NCBI GenBank assembly: GCA_019456165.1 | Contig: VRUJ01000024.1 | Location: 1 to 64,000, forward strand | Source of the DNA: Chloroflexota bacterium | GTDB taxonomy: Bacteria; Chloroflexota; Anaerolineae; Anaerolineales; UBA11579 | Direction of reading: 5' to 3' | Length of the DNA: 64,000 nucleotides | Shown: one piece after another, positions 17,258 to 25,947 of the stretch | Layout: each line of letters begins with the position of its first letter | How positions within the stretch are numbered: the first letter of the stretch is position 1 | The notes under the pieces: generated by a model | Seen by the model: only the letters and a program-made list of their open reading frames with translations | What the model was told of the DNA's origin: nothing | The model's database searches: none | Made by a program: the position numbers and the translations under genes

Positions 17258-18475
17258 ATGAACTTCGACCAGTTCAATCTAGATTCCCGTTTAAATGCAG
17301 GCATTACTAAAGCGGGTTATGACAAACCAACACCGATACAGATATCAGCTATCCCCCTCGCTCTTGCGGGGCATGACCTGATCGGCACTGCCCAAACGGG
17401 CACGGGCAAGACGGCGGCCTTTGTGCTGCCTATTCTGCACAAACTGCTCAAAGGCCCAGGCAAGCGCATGCGGGCATTGATCATTACGCCAACGCGTGAG
17501 TTGGCCGCGCAGATCCACCAGGCCATCGGTCAGTTTAAGGGCAACACAAATATACGCAGCATCGCCATTTACGGCGGCGTTGGGGCAGCGAACCAAATTG
17601 AGGCGCTGCACCGCGGCGTGGAAATTGTGGTGGCCTGCCCGGGGCGGCTGCTGGATCATATCCAAAATAAGCATGCCAAGCTGGGGGAAGTAGAAGTATT
17701 GGTTTTAGATGAGGCCGACCGTATGCTTGATATGGGCTTCTTGCCTGATATTAAACGTATCCTCCAACATGTGCCTGGAAAGCGGCAAACCATGTTGTTT
17801 TCAGCTACTTTCCCCAAAGAGATCGAGCGCCTTGCAGCTCAAACCCTGAACAGACCTAAACGGGTCGCCATTGGGCTTGCCCGCCCTGCTCACACAGTAG
17901 CCCACACGCTTTATCCGGTACCGCATCACCTAAAAAGAGGGCTTTTGCTCAAATTACTCAAACAAACGGACACCAATTCGGTGTTGGTCTTCACACGCAC
18001 GAAACACCGCGCACAGCGGCTGGCAAAACAAATCGCAAACCGAGGTTATAAGGTGACCAGCCTACACAGCAACCGCACCCAAGGCCAGCGCCGCCAGGCC
18101 CTGCGAGGATTCAAAATAGGCAAGTACCAGATCATGGTGGCGACAGACATTGCAGCGCGCGGGCTGGATATTGATAGCATTTCGCACGTGATCAATTACG
18201 ATATGCCGGATACCGCGGATGCATACATCCACCGCATCGGGCGCACTGGCAGGGCCGAGCGAACGGGGGAAGCCTTTACCCTGACCACACCGGACGACCG
18301 CGAAATGGTGCAAAAAATAGAGAAGATCATGAAGCAAAAACTACCCCGGCAACGGCTGCCAGATTTTGACTACGATGCGCCTATGCCGGAATACACGCAC
18401 ACTCCCCGGAAACATAAACCGCGCCAAAACCGCAGATCGGCTTCTCGACCAAAACAACGCGTGCGCCAGAGGTGA
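17258..18475 (+). CDS. rhlE: DEAD-box RNA helicase, RhlE-like
   Basis: This 405-residue ATP-dependent RNA helicase shows the Q-motif (KPTPIQISAIP), Walker A AQTGTGKT at 45-52, PTRELA, DEAD near residue 151, SAT, and HRIGRTGR in motif VI. The C-terminal tail of about 45 residues is strongly basic (Arg/Lys/His/Pro), as in RhlE and cold-shock DEAD proteins. It likely remodels structured RNA or ribosome precursors. The 236 bases before it contain nothing I recognise as a gene. It lies between the R-M gene and a TetR-controlled module without an obvious link to either. Confidence 0.93.
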   Translation: MNFDQFNLDSRLNAGITKAGYDKPTPIQISAIPLALAGHDLIGTAQTGTGKTAAFVLPILHKLLKGPGKRMRALIITPTRELAAQIHQAIGQFKGNTNIRSIAIYGGVGAANQIEALHRGVEIVVACPGRLLDHIQNKHAKLGEVEVLVLDEADRMLDMGFLPDIKRILQHVPGKRQTMLFSATFPKEIERLAAQTLNRPKRVAIGLARPAHTVAHTLYPVPHHLKRGLLLKLLKQTDTNSVLVFTRTKHRAQRLAKQIANRGYKVTSLHSNRTQGQRRQALRGFKIGKYQIMVATDIAARGLDIDSISHVINYDMPDTADAYIHRIGRTGRAERTGEAFTLTTPDDREMVQKIEKIMKQKLPRQRLPDFDYDAPMPEYTHTPRKHKPRQNRRSASRPKQRVRQR

Positions 18476-18492
18476 GTGCCTCCTAAGGTGGA

Positions 18493-18515
18493 TATTGGGG
18501 GACAGAATATAATGG
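18493..18515 (+). repeat. Direct repeat flanking the TetR module (left copy)
   Basis: TATTGGGGGACAGAA-t-ATA-at-GG occurs here and, with three changes, at 20131-20153. The two copies bracket the TetR and membrane-protein pair. Their origin is unclear. Confidence 0.5.
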
Positions 18516-18541
18516 CTAAATGTAACGCCTCCAACCCAAAC

Positions 18542-19126
18542 CTAGCTCTCTCTCCCTAATGAACCCCACACCCCAGGCAGCACCATGTTTTGGTACATCT
18601 CATCCATTTCTTCCGGCGTATGAGGCATATTATTGTCCAACCACCATTTCAACAGCGTTAAAAACGAGCCTGCCAGGTGATTGGCTAACACTGGTATAGG
18701 CACTTTTAACTCCTCCCCATCATCTACTAACCTAATCAACCGCCGCTCAAAAATTCTACTCAAGATGATATTGCCTTGTTTGAAAATCAAGGCAACCCCG
18801 CGCCCCCAAACCAAAGCTTTATATAAACCATGATGAGCCTGGATGTGCTTGAAAAGATCTGTCGTAGAAAAAACCTCGTTATTGTCTCCCTGGTCAGTAT
18901 CCATCTGCTGGCTGAGGCTGGAAAATAGTTGTTCGAAGTCGCTGGTCAGCAGGTCTTCCTTACCATCAAAATGCGCATAAAAGGTCGAACGCCCCACATC
19001 AGCCCGGTCAATAATATCTTGCACGGTGATCTTATCGTAGCGCTTTTCCAACATCAAAGACATTAATGCATCTTCGATCAGTTTGCGGGTGCGTTTGGTC
19101 CGGCGGCTTACCTGTTTTTCTGCCAT
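18542..19126 (-). CDS. TetR family transcriptional regulator
   Basis: The protein has about 194 residues. The N-terminal helix-turn-helix is RTRKLIEDALMSLM, then KITVQDIIDRADVGRSTFYAHF, the classic TetR motif, followed by GKEDLL. I chose ATG at 19126 (MAEKQVS) because GGAGGTGATTT stands directly before it; a longer frame to 19168 lacks this. The C-terminal domain would bind an unknown ligand. It is divergent from the membrane protein at 19280. The intergenic region holds two matching palindromes, one near each gene, so it very likely represses both itself and that gene. Confidence 0.92.
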   Translation of the reverse strand: MAEKQVSRRTKRTRKLIEDALMSLMLEKRYDKITVQDIIDRADVGRSTFYAHFDGKEDLLTSDFEQLFSSLSQQMDTDQGDNNEVFSTTDLFKHIQAHHGLYKALVWGRGVALIFKQGNIILSRIFERRLIRLVDDGEELKVPIPVLANHLAGSFLTLLKWWLDNNMPHTPEEMDEMYQNMVLPGVWGSLGRES

Positions 19127-19162
19127 TAAATCACCTCCAAATCCATACAAAAACTCTGAAAT

Positions 19163-19176
19163 GTTCATAAATGAAT
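19163..19176. promoter_or_regulatory. Probable TetR operator 1
   Basis: The palindrome TTCAT-AA-ATGAA (19164-19175) lies about 37 bases before the TetR start. The same TTCAT/ATGAA arms recur in operator 2. Assignment to the adjacent regulator is inference from position and symmetry. Confidence 0.7.
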
Positions 19177-19240
19177 GCTTTTAGCGAATTGATTGTTGAC
19201 CAGAAGGATCAAACTGCAATACCATTAAATCAAACAAAAT

Positions 19241-19254
19241 GTTCATTTATGAAC
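19241..19254. promoter_or_regulatory. Probable TetR operator 2
   Basis: GTTCAT-TT-ATGAAC is a perfect palindrome 25 bases before the ATG of the membrane protein at 19280. It shares both arms and the 12-14 base geometry with operator 1. Confidence 0.72.
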
Positions 19255-19279
19255 GAATTATACACTAAAGGAGAATGAG

Positions 19280-20014
19280 ATGAAAAACCAAAAAGCCCAA
19301 AATATCCTTAAGAAAATCTCAGGGATATCGCTAATCCTATTCCCCCTGATCCTGATGGTGGCATTTGGCATGCACTACGACAACCTATCCGATTTCTTTA
19401 CGTTCAAGCTGCGCTATGAGCCCAATTCCGTTCAGGGTTTGATGAGCACGCTGACCGGACCCAATCGGGATCGCCTTTTTACCAACCCGCACATGCTCGC
19501 TTACTTCAGCGTGCCATTCCTGATGATCTCGGGAATGTACATGGGATATGTGTTGTTCAAGCAAAAACCTTGGTACGCGATCATCGGGGTATTAAACACC
19601 CTGGTCGGGGGCGTATACCTTGGCGGTGTGTTTGCTGCCTGGCTGTCCTTCGCCGCGGTTGGCAATCTAGCTCCCGATCAAATCGCTGGTGCGATCCCGG
19701 CTTTAGAAGCGCTCACCGAAATGCAAGGGCCCTTAGCGCTGACCACCTACCTCTCTGCCCTCAGTTTGATTGGTTTGATGGTATTGGCGGTTGGTTTATA
19801 CGCCAGCCAGATCGTTCCGAAATGGGCGGCCAGCCTGATCTTCACCGGCAACCTGTTGATCATGGTATTTATAGACCTGGATAATTGGATGTTCATTGGT
19901 GCTTTAATGAACTTGATTGGAACATTGCCATTGAGTTTACCCCTGCTGTTTAAAAATCAACCTGCTGCCAGCCAGCTTCACTTTACCCAAGAATCCGCCC
20001 AAGAATTAACCTAA
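19280..20014 (+). CDS. Multi-pass membrane protein under TetR control
   Basis: I do not recognise a named family. The 244-residue protein has about six hydrophobic segments (roughly 15-30, 75-95, 98-125, 150-175, 182-200 and 205-225). A loop with DNLSDFFTFKLRY follows the first helix. General appearance is close to DUF4386-like membrane proteins. The start has AAAGGAGAATGAGATG, a strong ribosome site. Its promoter holds operator 2, so it is the likely regulated target of the TetR gene and could serve in efflux or membrane stress; this is inference. Confidence 0.8.
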   Translation: MKNQKAQNILKKISGISLILFPLILMVAFGMHYDNLSDFFTFKLRYEPNSVQGLMSTLTGPNRDRLFTNPHMLAYFSVPFLMISGMYMGYVLFKQKPWYAIIGVLNTLVGGVYLGGVFAAWLSFAAVGNLAPDQIAGAIPALEALTEMQGPLALTTYLSALSLIGLMVLAVGLYASQIVPKWAASLIFTGNLLIMVFIDLDNWMFIGALMNLIGTLPLSLPLLFKNQPAASQLHFTQESAQELT

Positions 20015-20130
20015 CCATCGCTCAACACCCCCTGGAGGTGGTTGTTCGCTTTCGGGGGGTGACAAATTACATATCTTCCCAGTCCTGGAAACGTTGGATG
20101 AAGGCGAGGGAGGTTAGCGGGTTGAGGCCG

Positions 20131-20153
20131 TATTGGGGGACAGAAGATAGAGG
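20131..20153 (+). repeat. Direct repeat flanking the TetR module (right copy)
   Basis: TATTGGGGGACAGAA-g-ATA-ga-GGG is the partner of 18493-18515. The rest of 20015-20200 shows no gene I would defend. Confidence 0.5.
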
Positions 20154-20200
20154 GCGGGTAGTTATGCCAGACCTTAGATGTTGGGGTACAATTCGTTTAG

Positions 20201-20356
20201 AAAAAAAATAATGTTGATAACTACAATAGATTAATTGAATACAACGAAGAAAAGCTATCACAAATGGAAATGAAATCAAAATTGGAAGATACCCTTGGAA
20301 TTGAAGAAACAATTCAGAATTCTTTATTTAAACTTAGTGTATATATAGAGACATGA
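20201..20356 (+). pseudogene. C-terminal coding remnant overlapping the methyltransferase start
   Basis: The frame is open from just after TAG at 20198 to TGA at 20354-20356. It encodes a charged, helix-like peptide (NYNRLIEYNEEKLSQMEMKS, then LEDTLGIEETIQNSLFKLSV). Its stop codon overlaps the ATG of the methyltransferase as ATGA, the classic layout of coupled operon genes. The only internal ATG (20264) would give 30 residues. The base composition shifts from GC-richer to AT-rich at about 20200, so this looks like the 3' end of an upstream operon gene cut at the left border of the AT-rich segment. It could instead be a real short leader peptide. Confidence 0.55.
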
Positions 20357-21456
20357 ATTCCCCACTAATTATTAAAAATCTACCAGATCAATGGTTATTC
20401 CCAACAACAAGATATCGTGGGAGTAAGCGAAAAATTCTACCTTGGATTTGGGAAACGCTTAATGATCTTTCATTTAACACAGCCCTAGATTTGTTTGGAG
20501 GTACAGCTATTGTTTCAATATTGATGAAAAGAATGGGGAAGGAGATTACATATAATGATTATTTAAAATATAATTATATAGGTGGGTTAGCCATGGTAGA
20601 AAACAATAACATAAGATTATCAAAAGATGATATTAATTTTATATGTTCGTCTCAAAGCAATGTTAACTATAATAGTTTAGTTTTCGATACTTTTAGTGGA
20701 TATTATTACAACGATTCTGAAAATGAATGGTTGGATAAAGTAATTGGTAATATTTCATTCCTAGATAACTTATATTCCGCAGAAACAGCAAAAATGAAAA
20801 AGTCAATTGCCCTATGGGCATTAGGTCAATCATGTTTAATAAAACGACCCTTTAATCTATTCCACAGGAAGAATCTATATTTAAGGGAAAATGAAGTAAA
20901 AAGACAATTTGGAAACAAAACTACTTGGGAAAAACCGTTCCATGTGACATTTAAAAAATTTGCGTTAGAGGCAAACCGGGTTATTTTTGATAATAAGAGG
21001 AATAATAAAGCATATAAGAAAAATGCATTTCAAATAAAACAAAATGGTTATGATTTAGTTTATTTTGACCCTCCTTATTTCTTTAAGAATCAAAAGGATT
21101 CTGACTATCGGGATTTATACCATTTTTTGGAAGGATTACTAACATATAATAAATGGTTGGAAATGATTAATTGGAATTCATCAAATTTAAAACTTAAAGA
21201 AAATGGTTTAAAATGGCCATCTAAAAATCCCAAACAATTGCTTAGCTTATTTGAAGAGTTAATTGAAGAGTTTAAAAGTAGTACAATCATATTTTCTCAC
21301 AAATCAGGAAGCTTGGTTTCTGTTGGAGCTATCCAAAAAATCTTAGAAGCCAATGGAAAAAAAGTTTTTAAAAAGATGAAACGTTATAAATACGCGTTAA
21401 GTAAGAAAAATGGAAAACCGAGAAGTAATATTGAATGGCTATTAGTTGGAATCTAA
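20353..21456 (+). CDS. D12-class N6-adenine DNA methyltransferase
   Basis: This 367-residue SAM-dependent enzyme of the Dam/D12 class would methylate adenine in a specific DNA site. The N-terminal SAM region has TTRYRGSKRKILPWIW (residues 18-33), then motif I DLFGGT near 47. The catalytic motif IV is YFDPPYFF at about 237-244. Between them is the variable target-recognition part. It is AT-rich compared with genes outside the operon. It starts by ATGA overlap with a remnant frame and is followed after 20 bases by the GHKL ATPase gene. That context points to self-protection or marking in a defence-type operon. Confidence 0.9.
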   Translation: MNSPLIIKNLPDQWLFPTTRYRGSKRKILPWIWETLNDLSFNTALDLFGGTAIVSILMKRMGKEITYNDYLKYNYIGGLAMVENNNIRLSKDDINFICSSQSNVNYNSLVFDTFSGYYYNDSENEWLDKVIGNISFLDNLYSAETAKMKKSIALWALGQSCLIKRPFNLFHRKNLYLRENEVKRQFGNKTTWEKPFHVTFKKFALEANRVIFDNKRNNKAYKKNAFQIKQNGYDLVYFDPPYFFKNQKDSDYRDLYHFLEGLLTYNKWLEMINWNSSNLKLKENGLKWPSKNPKQLLSLFEELIEEFKSSTIIFSHKSGSLVSVGAIQKILEANGKKVFKKMKRYKYALSKKNGKPRSNIEWLLVGI

Positions 21457-21476
21457 TGAACTTTTAGGAGTAATCT

Positions 21477-23057
21477 ATGGCAAGAACTACATGGAAAAAA
21501 CAATTAAGCGTTGATTTGCGGATCGTTAGACTATTAAGCGCCTCCACATATGAGGATTTTCCTGGTGCTATTCGGGAAATAGTTAGTAATTCCTATGATG
21601 CGGATGCCACCGAAGTAGATATTATGCTAGATCTAGAAAATGAGGTCATTACTATATCCGATAATGGTAATGGCATGACCCCAGATGATTTCGATTTTTT
21701 CTTGAGGATAGCTGGACAACAGAGAGGAAGACAAATAAGCCCGGTTTACAATAGGAAGAGGATTGGAAGATTCGGGATCGGGTTTCTTGCTATTTTCCCT
21801 TTCGCAAAAACTATTCAAATGATATCTACTGCCCGTGGATCTGATATCCGAATTGAGGCCAATATTCCAGCTGAGCAATTCTTTAAAAAGAATCAAGTGG
21901 GTTTTAGCATAGGTGACGTTTCAATACCAGGAACAGAAATCAGTGACCCCCGATATTTATCAGAATCCGGTACCACTTTTCACATAACTGGATTTTCTGA
22001 ATTGTGCAAGCAATTTTTCCAACATCGAGACACCCTGAATAATAAAGCAAAGCCTAATTCTATTGTCTCATACTCTCCGGAAAAAAGGTTGGTTTGGTGG
22101 ATAAGAGAAAATTTACCTCTTGAGTACCCGGCAAATAGTTCTTATAAAAAAGCATTTACAAGCACAGACACATCTTCTATTTCTTTAACTTTCAACAAAG
22201 AAAAGATTTATCGTAATACTCCAGGGGATAATATATTGGAAAACGATGTATGGAACTATAATGGATTTCGTTGTCGGTATGTCATAGCAACAGATTGGAA
22301 GGCTATCTCCCCTGTTGAAGAGAGGTACTTAAAAATTCGACTTAGCAATGTAGGAGTGGGTGAACGTACTACCTTCGGGTTACAACTCCTCGGAAGAACT
22401 TATAGCCGTTTGCATTGGCTTTCTGGTGACATTCATTTATTAGACGGATTTGATAACTTAATAACTATTGATCGAGCAAGATTTAGAGAAACACCTGAGT
22501 TCGATATATTTAGTGAGTATTTTCGGTCACGCCTAAGGAAACAAGCGGCTTATGTAGAAAACGCTTCGGTATCAAGTCGTGATATAACACGTCAATTGAG
22601 CAATTCTCGGGTTGCAGAAGTGGGTTCACGGCAAACGATAATAAATAGTAAGATTGAAGATCTTAAAAACCTTGGATTTAACCTTATCAGTAAGCCAGTT
22701 ACTGAAGCTTCAGTCAACACTGCACCAGTTAAAATTGATTTTAGAAAAAAGGAGATCAAAGTCATTGAAGACCATGAGGCATTCCGAGATTTCATACAAT
22801 TCGGAAATGACAATATTGCGGTAAACTATCTTGACTGGGAATTAGTTAATAGTGAATCTCCAGCTATAAGGCGAGGTAAAAACAGTGTCATCGAGATAAA
22901 CACAAAATATCCTCTTTTTAAGTCTAAACGGTATGGAGAAATTTTTAAAAAAACTTTAATCATTCTATATTTGTTATCAAAGGATGATCAATCAAAGCGC
23001 GATTTATTTTTACAAGTTTCAAATAAACTTATAGAAGAATTTGGAGATATTGAATAG
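21477..23057 (+). CDS. MORC/Hsp90-like GHKL ATPase
   Basis: The N-terminal ATPase of this 526-residue protein is of the Hsp90/MutL/MORC (GHKL) fold. The N-box is EIVSNSYDADA (Glu34, Asn38, Asp41), the G1 box is DNGNGM at 62-67 and the G2 box is GRFGIGFLA at 97-105. A transducer-like middle part follows, and the C-terminus has no nuclease motif I can see. Bacterial MORC-like ATPases are known (Iyer, Abhiman and Aravind) as components of restriction-modification neighbourhoods, which fits its place between a methyltransferase and an AAA ATPase. ATP-driven DNA clamping is a plausible role, by inference. The ribosome site TTTTAGGAG precedes the ATG. Confidence 0.88.
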   Translation: MARTTWKKQLSVDLRIVRLLSASTYEDFPGAIREIVSNSYDADATEVDIMLDLENEVITISDNGNGMTPDDFDFFLRIAGQQRGRQISPVYNRKRIGRFGIGFLAIFPFAKTIQMISTARGSDIRIEANIPAEQFFKKNQVGFSIGDVSIPGTEISDPRYLSESGTTFHITGFSELCKQFFQHRDTLNNKAKPNSIVSYSPEKRLVWWIRENLPLEYPANSSYKKAFTSTDTSSISLTFNKEKIYRNTPGDNILENDVWNYNGFRCRYVIATDWKAISPVEERYLKIRLSNVGVGERTTFGLQLLGRTYSRLHWLSGDIHLLDGFDNLITIDRARFRETPEFDIFSEYFRSRLRKQAAYVENASVSSRDITRQLSNSRVAEVGSRQTIINSKIEDLKNLGFNLISKPVTEASVNTAPVKIDFRKKEIKVIEDHEAFRDFIQFGNDNIAVNYLDWELVNSESPAIRRGKNSVIEINTKYPLFKSKRYGEIFKKTLIILYLLSKDDQSKRDLFLQVSNKLIEEFGDIE

Positions 23058-23085
23058 GCGCATCAATAATATTGCGGAGGCTATT

Positions 23086-24255
23086 ATGAGAATAAATGGG
23101 TTTTCAGTAAATAAATTTCGTAGTTTAAATAATTTTAATATTGATGAGCTTTCATCAAAGGTACTTTTGTTTGGGGATAATGATACTGGCAAATCAAACA
23201 TACTAGCTTTTCTAGAGATGGTATTTATGGAAAAATATTCTGAGGATATAACTGATGTACCTGATGAAGGCAAAGAATCATCGAGAAGGATTCCAACTGG
23301 TTTTTGGAGAGGTATTGTTGAAGGGTTTTCATACAACTATTTTCTCAATGCAGAAGAATTAATTAATTTTTCAATACTTATATCATTCTCTAAGAATGAA
23401 ATTACTAACTTAAAGGACCTGCCGCTGGACTTTCTTGCATCGTTTCCTGAAAGTAAGGATGATTACTTCTTGGAAATCTTTGGGGTGATCCACCCTCTTG
23501 ACATCGATCGTTCACAGATGGAATTAGTAAGAGTCACATTTGATGGTGAAGATTTTTACAATTCGAGTAATGATCCAGATGATCAATATTTAGCTGGATT
23601 CGAAGATATAGTTCTTCCCGATTCCAGGAATATCTTTCAGGTTCTTATGATGAGTATGAATAATTGCTTTCTTCGCGTTCCTGCATTGAGATTTCTTAGA
23701 TCTGAGGAAGAATTGAATCGGCATGAGGGTAATGTTCTTCTCTCTGCTGATAATTTTAAGAACTGGCTATTTCAAATAAATTTAAATAATAAGACACACA
23801 GCATTTACCAAAAGATTATAGATGACTTCTCTTCTCCTCCCATTGGACGAGGAAATATTTCAATCGCTAGAGTTAGTGAAAAAGCTATTGAGTTATTTGT
23901 CGAGGGTGAGAAAGGTTTAATTTTACCAATAGGAAGAAAAGGAACTGGAATTCAGCAATTATTGGTAATACTTGCCTACATTGCCCAAACAGAATCATCG
24001 ATAATTGGAATTGAGGAAATTGAATTGAACTTATCACCTTCAACACAAAAAGAAATTCTACGAATTATGGTTAACCTCGTTGATACTCCCGATTATCCAT
24101 TAAACCAATTATTTCTAACTACACACAGCCGAATTATCGCTGGAGAATCTGACATTGATAAAAGAATAGTTGCGCTTAATGAAAATGGCGAAACTCGAGT
24201 AGATAGACCTGGTGATGATGATAAGGCCGTACTTGAATTTTGGAACCCGCTATAG
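23086..24255 (+). CDS. OLD-like AAA ATPase, no visible nuclease domain
   Basis: This is a 389-residue SMC/OLD-type ABC ATPase. The opening MRINGFSVNKFRSLNNF is typical, followed by Walker A GDNDTGKSN at 30-38. The signature-like region is GRKGTGIQQLLVIL, and Walker B IIGIEEIELNLSP lies near residue 305, with the D-loop/H-loop TTHSRII afterwards. I see no C-terminal TOPRIM nuclease, unlike full OLD or GajA proteins. The ATG at 23086 with GCGGAGG 7 bases upstream is preferred over a TTG at 23041 that overlaps the previous gene. It ends the AT-rich three-gene operon. Confidence 0.88.
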   Translation: MRINGFSVNKFRSLNNFNIDELSSKVLLFGDNDTGKSNILAFLEMVFMEKYSEDITDVPDEGKESSRRIPTGFWRGIVEGFSYNYFLNAEELINFSILISFSKNEITNLKDLPLDFLASFPESKDDYFLEIFGVIHPLDIDRSQMELVRVTFDGEDFYNSSNDPDDQYLAGFEDIVLPDSRNIFQVLMMSMNNCFLRVPALRFLRSEEELNRHEGNVLLSADNFKNWLFQINLNNKTHSIYQKIIDDFSSPPIGRGNISIARVSEKAIELFVEGEKGLILPIGRKGTGIQQLLVILAYIAQTESSIIGIEEIELNLSPSTQKEILRIMVNLVDTPDYPLNQLFLTTHSRIIAGESDIDKRIVALNENGETRVDRPGDDDKAVLEFWNPL

Positions 24256-24349
24256 GTTCATACCAAGCTTCCACCACCTACCCAATAAAATCCAAGCGTC
24301 TATCTAGTTTATAATGGGGCAAATCTGTAAGATATTCAGCAAGACAGCC

Positions 24350-24376
24350 CTCAAAAACGTAAGTTGGCGGTTGATG
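24350..24376 (+). repeat. Possible decayed tRNA-Arg scar F
   Basis: CCTCAAAAACGTAAGTTGG and CGGTTGATGC resemble CCTAAAGCGTAGGTTGGCGG and TTCGAGCC of the tRNA-Arg 3' half, most strongly over GTAAGTTGGCGGTT. No leader repeat is visible before it. It lies between the AT-rich operon and the MttB gene, so it could mark the right end of the segment that starts at scar E. Coordinates are good to about two bases and the call is tentative. Confidence 0.35.
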
Positions 24377-24447
24377 CTTTAAACGCCTAAATCCCCAATA
24401 ATATTGATGTTAGAATCAGGCTAGAAAAATTAGTATTGGGAGCAACG

Positions 24448-25890
24448 ATGAGCCAGACAAATCTCGTCCAGCCGAAGATCACTTTCCTGACAGAAGAACT
24501 TATCAACCAGGTGCATGAGGATTCGCTGCGCATACTAGCCCAAGCGGGTGTGCATGTGGAATCGGATAGAGCATTGAAGCTGCTGGCCGAACGCGCTGGA
24601 GTAAAGGTTTCAGAGACTGGCCGGGTGAAATTTGAGCGTGAGGTTGTTGAGTGGGCTATCCAGGCTGTACCCTCGCATTTCGACGTTTACAATCGTCTGG
24701 GAGAGCGTGTTTTCCGCATGGGTGATGACAGCGCTCGTTTTGGCATCGGCACGACTGCTCTGCATTACCAAGACCCTGTCAGCGGGAAGACGGTCCCATT
24801 CAACCGCAAACATATGACCAGTATGGTGCGCCTAGGCCAGGCATTGCCTGAATATGATGCTGTATCCACGATTGGCATCTTGCAAGACCTTCCTCCGCAA
24901 GTCGCGGATATGTATGCCATCCTGGAGATGACGGCAAACACGACTAAACCATTAATTGTGTTGGTCTCAAAGGACAGCTTGTTTACCCCTGTTCTGGATA
25001 TGCTTGAAAGCCTCAATGGTGATCTGGCACCCAAGCCGTATATCCTGCCGTATCTAAACCCGATCACCCCGATGGTCATCAATCAGGGCACAGTCGACAA
25101 GATGTTCGCCTCGGTTGAACGCGGCCTCCCCTTTATCTACAACAGCTACGGACTGGCCGGAATGACCAACCCGATCACTCCTGCAGGTACGCTGACCCAG
25201 CTAAATGCTGAACTGCTCGCGGGTTTAACGGTTACACAGATAATCAAGGAAGGCGCGCCGATAAGTTTGGGTATGCTGCCCGCGTATATCGATATGCAAA
25301 GTATGGTAAATTTTTACGACCCCACAAGTTATCTGATCAATATAGCCTGCATTGAAATTATGGCGCATTACAAAATTCCTCACAGCGGAGCTTCTGGGGG
25401 CGGCCAGGGTTGGGGGGCGGATTTCATGTCCTCGTCTGGTTATTGGCTGGCGCATTTTAGTAGTTTAATGAGCCGAGCAGCGCTGCTTCCTTTTGTGGGC
25501 AATACCATGTCTGGAAAAGCGTTTTCGCCGATAAATGTGGTTTTCGCGCACGAGATCATCCAGCAAGCGCGCAAGTTTACTCAGGGCTTCCCATTCGATA
25601 AGGAGTCTATTGGGTTATCTGAGATCATTGAGCGCGGCCAGGGGGGGCATTTCCTCTCTTCGCCACTAACCCGCGAGCATGTGCGCACAGCCTACCATAC
25701 ATCGGATGTGTATCCGCGCATAACCTTTGAAAAATGGCAAAAGCTTGGGGAACCGGATGCTATGCTTATGTTAAAAGAATACACCCGCGATCTACTCTCC
25801 GACCTTGCCGCTCCTGAGGATAATGCCGAATTGCTTGGTAAGGGAGAGGCTTTTATTGAAGAGATGGTGAGGAAGCTAAACTCGAGATAG
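24448..25890 (+). CDS. MttB-family corrinoid methyltransferase, non-pyrrolysine
   Basis: The 480-residue TIM-barrel methyltransferase resembles trimethylamine:corrinoid MttB and glycine-betaine MtgB proteins. It starts KITFLTEELINQVHEDSLRI and has ANTTKPLIVLVS and SGASGGGQGWGADF late in the barrel. It reads through without an in-frame TAG, so it lacks the pyrrolysine of true MttB, as do betaine-type relatives. The ATG (MSQTN) with TTGGGAGCAACG before it is chosen over a TTG four codons earlier. No corrinoid protein (MttC-like) or reactivase is within the window, so its methyl acceptor must be encoded elsewhere. The next gene, 57 bases on, is an F420-type oxidoreductase. Confidence 0.9.
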   Translation: MSQTNLVQPKITFLTEELINQVHEDSLRILAQAGVHVESDRALKLLAERAGVKVSETGRVKFEREVVEWAIQAVPSHFDVYNRLGERVFRMGDDSARFGIGTTALHYQDPVSGKTVPFNRKHMTSMVRLGQALPEYDAVSTIGILQDLPPQVADMYAILEMTANTTKPLIVLVSKDSLFTPVLDMLESLNGDLAPKPYILPYLNPITPMVINQGTVDKMFASVERGLPFIYNSYGLAGMTNPITPAGTLTQLNAELLAGLTVTQIIKEGAPISLGMLPAYIDMQSMVNFYDPTSYLINIACIEIMAHYKIPHSGASGGGQGWGADFMSSSGYWLAHFSSLMSRAALLPFVGNTMSGKAFSPINVVFAHEIIQQARKFTQGFPFDKESIGLSEIIERGQGGHFLSSPLTREHVRTAYHTSDVYPRITFEKWQKLGEPDAMLMLKEYTRDLLSDLAAPEDNAELLGKGEAFIEEMVRKLNSR

Positions 25891-25947
25891 TGAGTTTGAT
25901 GGTTGTGATATCATAAAAATTTACTGCTACCCAAGAAGGAGCTTTTT

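Noticed and set aside
20067-20312. 81-codon minus-strand frame before the methyltransferase
   Set aside because: It spans the composition boundary near 20200 and conflicts with the + strand remnant; only its last 25 residues look protein-like, so a gene is not supported.
23041-23085. TTG start for the AAA ATPase giving 15 more residues
   Set aside because: It overlaps the GHKL gene and lacks a ribosome site, while the ATG at 23086 has GCGGAGG and begins with the typical OLD/SMC opening.
24448-25890. Pyrrolysine in the MttB-like gene
   Set aside because: No in-frame TAG exists; the frame is uninterrupted, so it is a non-pyrrolysine relative.
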